Shown here in pieces: positions 47,428 through 56,758 of a DNA stretch of 64,000 bases. Where the stretch lies: contig JAEWVR010000019.1 in the NCBI GenBank assembly GCA_023459055.1, positions 1 through 64,000 of the forward strand, read 5' to 3'. Made by a program: the position numbers and the translations under genes. The stretch's first letter is position 1; every line of letters begins with the position of its first letter. The DNA is from Fibrobacterota bacterium (lineage in GTDB: Bacteria > Fibrobacterota > Chitinivibrionia > Chitinivibrionales > Chitinispirillaceae). The notes under the pieces were generated by a model that was not told the origin of the DNA, ran no database searches, and saw nothing but the letters and a program-made list of their open reading frames with translations.

Positions 47428-50400
47428 ATGATCAAGTCAATCAGAATACTTTTTACAGGAGTAGTGTGCGCATATTCGGCAGTTCTTTCAGCGGCGCTTG
47501 ATTCTGAAATCGGTATCGGGCTAAGTGGCCCATATCCGTTTCTATTAAAAAGCACCTCATCAAAACAACTGGTCGAAACCGCACGGGATCATCAGTGGTC
47601 CATAAACTTCACCCGAAGTAATCAGGCTGACACCATAAAACTTATTGCTATCCGTGTACAATTCCAGAAAGATGTTTCAACATTGACAACGGGTAACGGC
47701 TTGTTTTTCACAACCGCAAACCTTGATAATGGTGATCAGGATGAGAAAATCAACTACTCCACCATTGAGAAGAATAACGATACACTCTACAAATACGACA
47801 GATTGCCTCATGATTCGACCTATTTCGCACTGCAGCTGGAAATGGTAAAATCATATTATAAGAAAGTTTCAAAAGGTAAACTTATCATCACCAGTGAAAT
47901 TTATCCGAAATCAAACAACGAAGTGGGTTATTCTGTAAAAGACGCGCTGCCAGCTTATTCACCTGGTGGAAAGAAAAAGAAGGAATCATATGATGATTAC
48001 TACAATAGAAAGACTGCGGGGCTCATGCGGTTTATAAATGATGCAATTGCGGCAGCTAATGATGCAAAAACAAATTCTCCTTTTGCAAACATTACCTATA
48101 ATGCATCAGACAAGACCTTCCGTGATCAGGCAGGCCATAAAACTGTTTTCATGATTATTCATGCAGGAGCCTCCTATTTGACAAACGGTGGTGATGGCCG
48201 CGGGAAATACAACGATACACCGTCAGACCTTATTGACGCATTCATCAACCGTGATTTTATTAAATATTACAAGGATTCACTCAAATTAAAAACAGCAGGT
48301 TTTCCGGTCAATGGTAAAAACGGAGAGATGCTTCTTGACGAAATAATGATGTGCGCCGAAACATCTAACCAGGACGGGCTCAACTGGGGTATTCAGGGTG
48401 TTCTTGTTAATCAGATAGCACGTCAACTGGGTATCCCCGACCTATTTTCTACGTCAAGCGGAACATCAGCAATCGGTTCATTCTGCATTATGGATTTTGC
48501 CGGATACTCAGCAGGAAAAGGATTTATTCCCCCCTACCCTTCTGCATGGGTACGCGCATTTATGGGATGGGATAATGTAAAAATTGCATCACCGGGTGTA
48601 AGAAAAAACTATCAGGTAAAAGCACTAACCTCAGTACTTGATCGTGACAGTGCAACCGCCGCAGCGTATACCGGTGATGATACAACGATCCTTTTAGTAC
48701 CGATAAATGATCATGAGTACTATCTTGTTGAAAACAGGCAGCGCAATCTCAGCGGAAACAAGGATCTGTTCAAATATGATACTACCGAGGATGATAATAT
48801 TGTTCATATTGCGGAATATCCCAACAATGTCAATATCGAAAAAAATGTAGTGACCACCAACAATTACCGGGTGATTGAAAAAGTAAACAATAATGATATC
48901 AGCCTTCCGGCATCAGGAATTCTTGTCTGGCATGTCGACGAAAACATAATCAGAAACCGCCTTGCAAATAATTTCATCAATGCCGATTCTTTGTACCGCG
49001 GCGTTTCACTGGTAGAAGCTGACGGTGTCAATGATCTTGGTATCACTTTCTCCAACGCATTTTATTCTGCAATTTACGATTACGGCGGGTCTGAGGATAT
49101 CTTTCCGCATCAGACAACAATTAAATCTGAACTATCAACCTACGATTCCATCGGCCCTTACACACGGCCATCAACGCGTGCAAAAGATGGAGGACATACC
49201 TACCTGTCAATGAAAATCGGGACAACATCACCCGTTGTCAATAAAGAGTTATATTATCTTTCAAAAAATGATGGCGATCATTACATCACAAATTTTTCCG
49301 ATAGTGTCTTTAATGTTCAGTTGAAATGGGATTTCAGCGTTGATAACTGGCCCAAGCGTGCAGCTCCGGATCAATTTCTTGAACCGCTGGTGGTTGACAT
49401 TGACAAAACACAACCAGAAAAAGAGTTTTTCCTTATTGGCAAATCGGGCAGATGTTACCTCTGGCCATCAGATACATCAGTTAATCCATATAATAAGAAG
49501 CAAACACTGGTAAACCGCAGTGATATTTTTGGATCAGCAGTTGCGTCAGCGGATACGGTTGCATATCTTGACAGTATACCAAATCCCGTTGCAATGCCAT
49601 CAACAGTTGCCGGATCAATCATGATTCCATCATCGAATGGAAAAGTGTACATTCTAAAATCAGTTTCTGTTGCAACAGGAATGATTCTTGACACGCTACG
49701 ACTCAATGCTATTCCATCAACAACACTCTGCAACTACCGGGATTCATCCTGGGCGGCAGGAACAACAACCGGTCAGATCGTTTTCGGAAAAACATTTGAC
49801 ACACTGCATTCTGTTAAGCTTCAGTCCGACAGTGCAGTCTGTGCCATCGCGGCAGTACGGGAGCTTGGTGCAATTGCGGTCATGCAAATTGATGGTACCC
49901 TATCGCTGCTGTCAGTGAACAGTACAAAAGCAGATTCAACAGTGAAGATTACTACCGGTATCGGCCCATACACGCTTATCACCGGCGATCTTGATAAAGA
50001 TAATGCAAGTGAAATTATCGTTGCAGACAGCAGGCATGGTATATGGGTTTACAATAGAAATCTGACTCTTGCAGAAGGCTGGACTGTGGAGCCGAATGAC
50101 CTTTGCAACATCTACTCATATACTGCGGAAAATGTTGAACGGCGTGGTGCAAACAGGGCATTGTTTCCGGCCAATACCGGTCTACCCTCTCTTGCAGATA
50201 TCAACCGTGACGGATATCTTGATATTGTGGCTGGTGGTTCCAATGGCATCTATGCAATTAATTATAAAGGGGTACTCGTTTACGGATGGCCTGCATATCT
50301 TGACAAAAAATACTGGTATCAAAAAGGTGCCGTAAATACATCACCGGTAGTTGTTACAGGAAAAAGCCGGGATCCGCTTGTCCTGTTCGCATCACCAACA

Positions 50401-51192
50401 GGAGAAAATGCGACATTTGCAATTAAAAAAATCACAAAAGCAGATCCTCAGCGTGGCATTGTCTGGTTTACAAAAAGTGATGGATCGACTGATAGTTTAA
50501 CCGATCTTCGAAAAGGTGAAGTTGACACGATGATTGGTATAGGAGATTCATTAGTACTTCCATATATAATCCCCGGTAGTTTTGTTGATGCCATAGGTAG
50601 CAACGCAAAACGTCCCTCATCGGTTATTATGAAAAATTACCAATCAAGCTGGCCGCTTACCACAGGAAGCACAATGTCAACATCGCCTATGATTGCATTT
50701 ACAAATACTAATACGACACCGGATCTTTTCGCCGTAACGACTGAAGGGTGGATCTATCGCTGGCAGCTTGCAAAAGATATCCTTCCCGATTCAGTGTTCT
50801 GGGCGCAGTGCGGTTATGATAACGGCAGATCATGTGCATACGGTGGTGCACAGCTTTCTTCTCTTGTAAACGATAAAGAACCGTTGTCGTTATTCAGCTA
50901 TCCCAACCCCGCACTGATCAGGAAAAATGTTACTGATGTTGTCTTCAGATACAAATTCAATGGTCCGGCTACCAATGTAAAGCTTGAGATATTTACCTAT
51001 TCCGGGTTTAAGGTTTATTCAAATTCAACCATGGGCAAAGCACCGGATCAGCTAAGTGGCAGCTACCCCGACTGGAACGAACTCAATGTTTCTGTTAAGG
51101 ATTTCGGCCCTGCGGTTTATCGCTGCCGGATGGAAGCGAAAATAAACGGCAAGACTTATTCGCAATACTGGAAAATGGCAATCATAAAATAA
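47428..51192 (+). CDS. Secreted M6-like pseudoprotease with sorting domain
   Basis: The 1254-residue protein has an N-terminal signal peptide. Residues about 80-500 follow the pattern of M6 metalloproteases: FMIIHAGASY, then LGIPDLFSTSSGTSAIG, FCIMDFAGYS and SAWVRAFMGWDN, and later ILVWHVDENI. The zinc motif HExxH, expected just before LGIPDLF, is replaced by N328-Q-I-A-R332, so catalysis is unlikely. Residues about 620-1130 contain FG-GAP or propeller-like repeats (ITGDLDKDNASEIIVAD, LADINRDGYLDIVAGG). The last 85 residues (SYPNPALIRKN to the final MAIIK) are a type IX sorting-like domain. It stands between the PorV-like gene and the gluzincin fusion. Confidence 0.78.
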   Translation: MIKSIRILFTGVVCAYSAVLSAALDSEIGIGLSGPYPFLLKSTSSKQLVETARDHQWSINFTRSNQADTIKLIAIRVQFQKDVSTLTTGNGLFFTTANLDNGDQDEKINYSTIEKNNDTLYKYDRLPHDSTYFALQLEMVKSYYKKVSKGKLIITSEIYPKSNNEVGYSVKDALPAYSPGGKKKKESYDDYYNRKTAGLMRFINDAIAAANDAKTNSPFANITYNASDKTFRDQAGHKTVFMIIHAGASYLTNGGDGRGKYNDTPSDLIDAFINRDFIKYYKDSLKLKTAGFPVNGKNGEMLLDEIMMCAETSNQDGLNWGIQGVLVNQIARQLGIPDLFSTSSGTSAIGSFCIMDFAGYSAGKGFIPPYPSAWVRAFMGWDNVKIASPGVRKNYQVKALTSVLDRDSATAAAYTGDDTTILLVPINDHEYYLVENRQRNLSGNKDLFKYDTTEDDNIVHIAEYPNNVNIEKNVVTTNNYRVIEKVNNNDISLPASGILVWHVDENIIRNRLANNFINADSLYRGVSLVEADGVNDLGITFSNAFYSAIYDYGGSEDIFPHQTTIKSELSTYDSIGPYTRPSTRAKDGGHTYLSMKIGTTSPVVNKELYYLSKNDGDHYITNFSDSVFNVQLKWDFSVDNWPKRAAPDQFLEPLVVDIDKTQPEKEFFLIGKSGRCYLWPSDTSVNPYNKKQTLVNRSDIFGSAVASADTVAYLDSIPNPVAMPSTVAGSIMIPSSNGKVYILKSVSVATGMILDTLRLNAIPSTTLCNYRDSSWAAGTTTGQIVFGKTFDTLHSVKLQSDSAVCAIAAVRELGAIAVMQIDGTLSLLSVNSTKADSTVKITTGIGPYTLITGDLDKDNASEIIVADSRHGIWVYNRNLTLAEGWTVEPNDLCNIYSYTAENVERRGANRALFPANTGLPSLADINRDGYLDIVAGGSNGIYAINYKGVLVYGWPAYLDKKYWYQKGAVNTSPVVVTGKSRDPLVLFASPTGENATFAIKKITKADPQRGIVWFTKSDGSTDSLTDLRKGEVDTMIGIGDSLVLPYIIPGSFVDAIGSNAKRPSSVIMKNYQSSWPLTTGSTMSTSPMIAFTNTNTTPDLFAVTTEGWIYRWQLAKDILPDSVFWAQCGYDNGRSCAYGGAQLSSLVNDKEPLSLFSYPNPALIRKNVTDVVFRYKFNGPATNVKLEIFTYSGFKVYSNSTMGKAPDQLSGSYPDWNELNVSVKDFGPAVYRCRMEAKINGKTYSQYWKMAIIK

Positions 51193-51211
51193 CAACATTG
51201 GAAAAATCATT

Positions 51212-54200
51212 GTGAAACTTCGACTACGCGCTCTTTTTCTCGTTCTTTTTGCAGTTACTTCTGTGTTTGCGGCAAAATTTAACGCCCATGGCTTAAAATT
51301 TCACACCGTTGAAACAGAACATTTTATTATTAGTTACATGGATGGAACCGGGCATCTTGTAAAAAAAGTTGCATCACGCTTTGAAGAACTATACTCGATT
51401 TACAGGCACACTTACAATATCGCACTGCCAAATAAGACCAATGTAGTGATCCTCGACAGTGATGAGAGTAACGGCTGGGCACTTCACTATACCAACACGA
51501 TCACCCTCTGGACTCACGATTTTGATTTCAACATGCGCGGAAGCCATGACTGGTTCGAAGATGTCATTGCCCATGAGTATGCACATATTGTTTCAATGTC
51601 ATCAGCAATAAAAACGCCATCTGTTATATCCGATTTTCGAATTGGCTATTTTTCCCATCCTAACGAAGTAAACCGTGTGGAAGCGATTCACTCGTTTCCA
51701 TCAGAGATGCTCCCGCGCTGGTTTTCTGAGGGTATCGCTCAATACGAGAGTACACGAAATAATGGTGATTCTTGGGATTCACATCGTGATATGATTATGC
51801 GATCACTGTCGCTTTCTAATAACATTCTCTCCTGGAATCACATGCAGGTTTTTACCGGTAAGGGTGATGATTATGAAAAAACATACAACCACGGTTTCTC
51901 TCTTGTTAAGTACATTGCAGAAACCTACGGTTATGACAAGGTTCCGGCCCTGCTGCGTGCATCCAGTAAATTGCCCCGTCTTACGTTCGACCGATCGATA
52001 AAGGAAGTGCTTGGTATCAGCGGAAAACGCTTATATGAAGACTGGAAAAAGCATCTTGAAAAGCACTACAAGGAACAGGTTAAAAACCTTGGAACTCAGG
52101 TGTATGGCAAAAAAATCAATAAGTATGGTTATGAAAACTTCTGGCCTCAGTTTACCCCTGACGGTAAAGGGATATTCTTTTTATCGAACGGTAAGAGCGA
52201 GTACGGACGCAAGATGATGTATCTGTATTCACTTTCTGATACAGTCAAGGAAGATGACAAAATTAAACTGGTCAAGCCATTAGGTGGTTTTTACAGCATT
52301 AATGCCGCTACTGGTAAAATCTGTTATACATCACCAAAATCACGCAAATCGATTTTGCCACCGGAGCGTGGCGGTGAACCGGTCCGTGATATTTTCATTG
52401 ATACGATGCCATCAGGAAAAAAGCCAAAAGGGCTCTTTCATAAAAAAACTGAAAAACAGATTACCTTTGGCAAAGATATTATGAATGCTGTATTTTCGCC
52501 TGATGGCAAAACATTTGCTGGAGCACAGCGTGATGTTGACAAATTCAGGCTTATTCTCACCGATACATCCGGTAAAATCCTGAAAACAATGTACCCTGTA
52601 GATACGACTAAAAATGATCTGTTCTTTATCTATACAATCGACTGGGCTCCTGATGGATCAAAAATTGCATTCAGCTACTTCGATTATAAAAACCGTAAAG
52701 TTGCAATCTTTGATACAACAACAAAAAAATGTGAGATCATCTGTGATACCGAGCACGATGAGCGTGATCCCCGTTTCAGCCCCGACAGCAAACACCTCTA
52801 TTTTTCATCCGACAGAACCGGTATTTTTAACATCTACCGGTATGAATTTGCATCAGGTAAACTGGAGCAGATCACTAATGTAACCGGCGGAGCTTTTGCA
52901 CCATCAATTTCGCCTGACAATAAAAAACTTGTCTACGCCGGATATGCCAAGGAAGGATACGGAATTTACTATATCGACAACATCGTACCGGTTACCGCCG
53001 CTGACTCAGCCACAGTGCACCCAACGGTTACGGAAAAAGGATATACACCGGAAGAGCCATGCACATTGTCAATATCAACACCACGAAAATATTCACGAAT
53101 GCCGCGTCAGTTACTTCTCGTTCCGACATTTTTCGCAGAACAGGCTGTAACAGAAACAAACAATGTCAACAAAGGCAAAACTGTTTTTAAAACAGGATTA
53201 ATTTTCAATCTTATTGAGCCGCTTACTTTATCAAATCTTGGAAACGAAATTGACGGGTACTTTTTATTCGAACCAAAACATTTTCCCATTGACCTGAACC
53301 GAGGATTCTTTAATCCCGATGCCAATTACGATATTGGCCTTATAGGAACTACCCATGCTCTTCCTTTTGATATCTCCATGGATTACAGTTTACGGGGTAT
53401 AGCTGGTGTTGATACATTTTACAATGAGGGAAGAGATGAGATTGATGAACTCCCCTATAATGTACAGTATCAGAAATTAAATCTGCAGGTTTCTCATTAT
53501 TTCTTTAAAAGTCTCAATCAAAATACGACACTTGCACAAGGCCCCGGAGCACATCTGCTCCTTGGCGGCAATATGACTGATGTTAATGTGTACATTGACA
53601 GTGTGGTAGATTTTAAATACACACTTGATCAAGGGTTTCGTTTTGGTGCTATGGCAACGACGGGTAAAATCGGCATGAACAGCAGGAGTACGATCTCACC
53701 TGAAGGCCATGTATTGAAGCTTCAATACACCTATAATACCATGCTTGCACTAAAGGAGGAAAACAGTTTTAATCAGAATAAGGAACGATTTGACAAGTAC
53801 ACGTATCATGAGATACGGGGTCACCTGAAAATGGGTATACCAACACCATGGTATAAAAAACATGATTTCCATATTGATCTTAATGGTGTTACTATAGAAA
53901 ATACGACAAAAGGTGACACACCGCTGCCATCATATTTTCAACCGGCCGGATGGTTACCCGGTTACTCCTATTTCTACAAGTCCCAAAAGACAAAAGCTAT
54001 TAAAACAAATAAAGACTCCATTGTATCATTTGATACACTCGTCCTTACCGGCAATACAGTTATCCAGGGTGAGTTCTCGTACAGATTCCCATTATGGAAA
54101 GGGCTAATTGACAAAAGATTTAGTTTTATCTATTTCGATCAGCTCTATGGTGCATTTAACATTTCAGGTGGTGCGGCATTTGATAATCCATCCGATATCC

Positions 54201-54421
54201 GGGATCTTGGACGTGATGATGTCTTACTGTCTGTTGGCGGAGAGATCAGACTTGAGACAAAAACATTCAGCTCATTTCCAATGGCAATCAAACTCCGTTA
54301 CGATCGCGGCCTTGACAGAGACAGACCAATCGGCGGGGACCGTCTGACCTTTACATTAGGGTATGATTTTGACAACTGGGGAACGGTACTCTCACCCGAT
54401 TATTCACGGCAGAGGCGGTAG
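51212..54421 (+). CDS. Gluzincin protease - TolB-like propeller - barrel fusion
   Basis: This 1069-residue exported protein starts with GTG and a signal peptide ending near VFAA. The protease part has HEYAH (His121, Glu122, His125) and the third ligand Glu173 in RWFSEGIAQYE, a complete gluzincin zinc site. From about residue 310 to 600 are TolB-like PD40 blades (FWPQFTPDGKGIFFLS, FSPDGKTFA, DWAPDGSKIAF, FSPDSKHLYFSSD, ISPDNKKLVYAG). The C-terminal 400 residues look like an outer-membrane beta-barrel, with alternating strands and a final SRQRR. It is probably a surface-anchored active protease. It lies 19 nt after the pseudoprotease gene. Confidence 0.82.
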   Translation: MKLRLRALFLVLFAVTSVFAAKFNAHGLKFHTVETEHFIISYMDGTGHLVKKVASRFEELYSIYRHTYNIALPNKTNVVILDSDESNGWALHYTNTITLWTHDFDFNMRGSHDWFEDVIAHEYAHIVSMSSAIKTPSVISDFRIGYFSHPNEVNRVEAIHSFPSEMLPRWFSEGIAQYESTRNNGDSWDSHRDMIMRSLSLSNNILSWNHMQVFTGKGDDYEKTYNHGFSLVKYIAETYGYDKVPALLRASSKLPRLTFDRSIKEVLGISGKRLYEDWKKHLEKHYKEQVKNLGTQVYGKKINKYGYENFWPQFTPDGKGIFFLSNGKSEYGRKMMYLYSLSDTVKEDDKIKLVKPLGGFYSINAATGKICYTSPKSRKSILPPERGGEPVRDIFIDTMPSGKKPKGLFHKKTEKQITFGKDIMNAVFSPDGKTFAGAQRDVDKFRLILTDTSGKILKTMYPVDTTKNDLFFIYTIDWAPDGSKIAFSYFDYKNRKVAIFDTTTKKCEIICDTEHDERDPRFSPDSKHLYFSSDRTGIFNIYRYEFASGKLEQITNVTGGAFAPSISPDNKKLVYAGYAKEGYGIYYIDNIVPVTAADSATVHPTVTEKGYTPEEPCTLSISTPRKYSRMPRQLLLVPTFFAEQAVTETNNVNKGKTVFKTGLIFNLIEPLTLSNLGNEIDGYFLFEPKHFPIDLNRGFFNPDANYDIGLIGTTHALPFDISMDYSLRGIAGVDTFYNEGRDEIDELPYNVQYQKLNLQVSHYFFKSLNQNTTLAQGPGAHLLLGGNMTDVNVYIDSVVDFKYTLDQGFRFGAMATTGKIGMNSRSTISPEGHVLKLQYTYNTMLALKEENSFNQNKERFDKYTYHEIRGHLKMGIPTPWYKKHDFHIDLNGVTIENTTKGDTPLPSYFQPAGWLPGYSYFYKSQKTKAIKTNKDSIVSFDTLVLTGNTVIQGEFSYRFPLWKGLIDKRFSFIYFDQLYGAFNISGGAAFDNPSDIRDLGRDDVLLSVGGEIRLETKTFSSFPMAIKLRYDRGLDRDRPIGGDRLTFTLGYDFDNWGTVLSPDYSRQRR

Positions 54422-54522
54422 AGAGGTACACTAAACGCCACTATACTGACGGCCCCCTCAATCCCCGGGACTTAAATAATAATTGCAATGTGATAAAGAA
54501 ATTTATCGGTGAAAGATGAGCC

Positions 54523-54570
54523 CTCCCTGACGGTCAGGCCTCTGAATTCCGAACCCCGATCGTCAGGGAG
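54523..54570. repeat. Hairpin between convergent genes
   Basis: CTCCCTGACG (54523-54532) and CGTCAGGGAG (54561-54570) form a 10-bp perfect inverted repeat with a 28-nt loop; the first arm is itself part of a smaller dyad, CCTGACGGTCAGG. No T-run follows. It may be a dispersed palindrome or a bidirectional stop signal between the gluzincin gene and aroD. Confidence 0.6.
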
Positions 54571-54617
54571 ATGGGTGATTCAAGGTAGTGCCTGGACTTA
54601 AAGAAATCAATTTGGTC

Positions 54618-55295
54618 TCACGCGAAGTACAACCCGATCTCCTCAACCAGTTTCTTTGCACTTAATTGACCCGGTGCGACTGGCTTCTCAATGAATCCAT
54701 AGGTAAACAAAGATCCGAACAGCGGAGCAATCACCCTTGAGATTGTTCCGTGAGATCCCATTGCGATGGTGACAACCGGTATAGTGCACTCCTGTGTAAA
54801 AGTAAACAACCGGCGGACATCATCGCGACTGTTTGCCATCACTGCAAGCTTTACAATATCGGCACCCTGATCAAGGGCGCGTTTCACCATATCGTTCATC
54901 ATATCATTTGATGGCGTTTTATTGTAGTCATGCTCCGAAACGATTACTGTTTTACCTTTTGCGAAGCCACGAACCTCGTTTGAAATCGGTGTGCCGAGCT
55001 CAAGATCAATGCTGTCAACAAACGGCATAATCGCTCTGAAAATGGCGATACGATCCTTTGATGTCCACTCGTTTTCACGCACCGTTCCGATCATCGGAAG
55101 CGCAGCTTCACTCTTTACTTTTTGAAGATATGCGACAATAGTGTCAAGTGGTGTCTTGTAACAATCAATGCGCATTTCAAACATAGCTGCACCAGCCTGC
55201 TTTACATCAAGAATCTTTTCCACACAGAAAAGTTCATCAATAACAGCAACGACCTTCGGTTCTTTCCCAAGTAAACAACTGCCGATTGATAGCAT
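54618..55295 (-). CDS. aroD: Type I 3-dehydroquinate dehydratase
   Basis: The 225-residue enzyme carries out the third step of the shikimate pathway through a Schiff base. Counting from the ATG at 55295, the general-base His is 122 (VSEHDYNKTPS) and the Schiff-base Lys is 149 (DIVKLAVMAN). The FEMRIDCYK and IGTVRENEW motifs and the C-terminal MGSHGTISRVIAPLFGSLFTYGF segment are typical. This start is chosen because GGAG lies 7 nt upstream; an ATG six codons earlier lacks a site. It is convergent with the gluzincin gene. Confidence 0.93.
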   Translation of the reverse strand: MLSIGSCLLGKEPKVVAVIDELFCVEKILDVKQAGAAMFEMRIDCYKTPLDTIVAYLQKVKSEAALPMIGTVRENEWTSKDRIAIFRAIMPFVDSIDLELGTPISNEVRGFAKGKTVIVSEHDYNKTPSNDMMNDMVKRALDQGADIVKLAVMANSRDDVRRLFTFTQECTIPVVTIAMGSHGTISRVIAPLFGSLFTYGFIEKPVAPGQLSAKKLVEEIGLYFA

Positions 55296-55320
55296 TCTAT
55301 TCTCCGTTTGCATCCGTTTT

Positions 55321-55370
55321 GCCTCACCCCCCCGACCCCCTCTCCAATAAGAATTGTAGAGGGGGAGCTG
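55321..55370. repeat. GC-rich palindromic element, type A copy 1
   Basis: Starts GCCTCACCCC and contains CCCCCTCT (55336-55343) paired with AGAGGGGG (55358-55365). It resembles the element at 60511-60560 in its opening string and its stem sequence, and lies between aroD and the SPL-like gene. Confidence 0.7.
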
Positions 55371-55432
55371 GAGGTTAATTGTGATCAGTCTTATTTCAAT
55401 TCGATATAGTATGTAACAGGAAAATAAGGATC

Positions 55433-55506
55433 TACTTCTTCACTTCCTTACTTCTTCACTTCCTTACTTCCTTACTTCCTTACTTCCCTATTTCCCTACT
55501 TCCCTT
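55433..55506. repeat. Tandem 8-nt-type repeat (ACTTCCTT)
   Basis: About eight imperfect copies of an ACTTCCTT/ACTTCTTC unit run from 55433 to about 55506 and include the last codons and stop of the SPL-like gene on the minus strand (GGGAAGTAG). Such arrays change length by slippage. Every frame on the minus strand soon meets TAG or TAA within the array. Confidence 0.8.
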
Positions 55507-56473
55507 TAATCATTGCTTCAGCTCTTTTATCAAGATATGCCACCAGCCCATCAGGTATTCTCGGTCTCATACCGCTGTCGTCCCAGACTTCAGGGCTTTC
55601 CATGCACATGTAGAGCGTTATACCATTGTGCATTGCATCAAATTCTTCCCGCATTGCACGGTACATCTCTGTTCTGACCGGCCTGAAATAGCGCAGTTTT
55701 CCATCCGCTCCGTTAATCATTTCACCCGAAAACAGGGGTACGTGCAATCCATTTTCCTTTAGAAAGGACTTCAGTGATGGCATCGTGCGAAAACCGCCCA
55801 TACTGACATAGGCTATCTTTTCCGGTTTGCTGATATAATCAAATATTTTCCTGACCACCATCCGGTATTCATCAAGACTCTGTTCATACCGGAACATCGG
55901 ATCAAAATGAAACGCCACATAAAAGCCCATCTCTACGCACCTCCTTGCAGCATCAAGCCGCGAATCAAGCGGTGCAGTCCCGCGCTCCATCAGTGCAATC
56001 ATCGCCGGTGTATTAAGAGAGAATCCGATAATCACCCTGCCTGGATCTTTTATCTTACTAAGATTTCCGATATTGGTACTTTTTGTCTTATATTCAATCA
56101 CCGCGTTATACGGCTGTAACAACGCTGCGATCTTTACTGAAAATTCTGTCTGATGATCGAGATAGAGGCTGTCACCAAATTCTCCAGTGCCAAACCGGAC
56201 TATTCCTTTTCTGCTTGCCATTTTTTCATGTAGTTCCCGTTCAAGATCACCGAAATTATCACAAATTGTCTGTCCATGATTTTCAAAATATGCCTGAAGC
56301 ACACAGTACCGGCAGTACATGCCGCAACCTGTTCCGGGTGTAATAATCTGGTAGCCACAGCAATAGTACGGCGCATTTGTCCCCGGACAGGGTTTCCAGA
56401 ACTCCCCCTGAAATGTTTTGTTACTTATTCGCTGACGCTGCTCTGCGTTAGGAATTTCACAGGTTTTCATCAT
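55496..56473 (-). CDS. Spore-photoproduct-lyase-like radical SAM protein
   Basis: The 325-residue protein resembles the SPL/SplB family and related DNA-repair-photolyase-type radical SAM proteins. The cluster motif is Cys50-x3-Cys54-x2-Cys57 in GCGMYCRYCVLQAYF. FGTGEFGDSLYLD, VIEYKTKSTN, VIIGFSLNTP and YVAFHFDPMFRYE are family signatures. No other sporulation gene is present, so repair of UV thymine dimers is possible but unproven. The reading frame ends inside an 8-nt tandem repeat array. Confidence 0.82.
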   Translation of the reverse strand: MMKTCEIPNAEQRQRISNKTFQGEFWKPCPGTNAPYYCCGYQIITPGTGCGMYCRYCVLQAYFENHGQTICDNFGDLERELHEKMASRKGIVRFGTGEFGDSLYLDHQTEFSVKIAALLQPYNAVIEYKTKSTNIGNLSKIKDPGRVIIGFSLNTPAMIALMERGTAPLDSRLDAARRCVEMGFYVAFHFDPMFRYEQSLDEYRMVVRKIFDYISKPEKIAYVSMGGFRTMPSLKSFLKENGLHVPLFSGEMINGADGKLRYFRPVRTEMYRAMREEFDAMHNGITLYMCMESPEVWDDSGMRPRIPDGLVAYLDKRAEAMIKGK

Positions 56474-56758
56474 GTGCGCATACTCTTCTGCTAAAAAGCT
56501 AGTAGTGTATCATCGATTTCCGTCAGACAGCATCCGCCAGAACAATTGTAAAAACCGTCTGATTTGTAACAGAAAATACAAAATTAACGCTGCTCTTATT
56601 GACATTTTTTTAAAATTCGTTGCATGATTAAAGCATACAGGCGTTTTTAGAACTTGCGTATATTATTTTAAATTCTTCGACAGTTTGCGGCAATGCCTGT
56701 ATTTGACAATTATTTCGGGCCATAATCGTAATGCTTATAAAATCTGGAGGGTATTTAT

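Noticed and set aside
55433..55506. CRISPR array
   Set aside because: The unit is only about 8 nt with no spacers and no cas genes; it is a simple tandem repeat.
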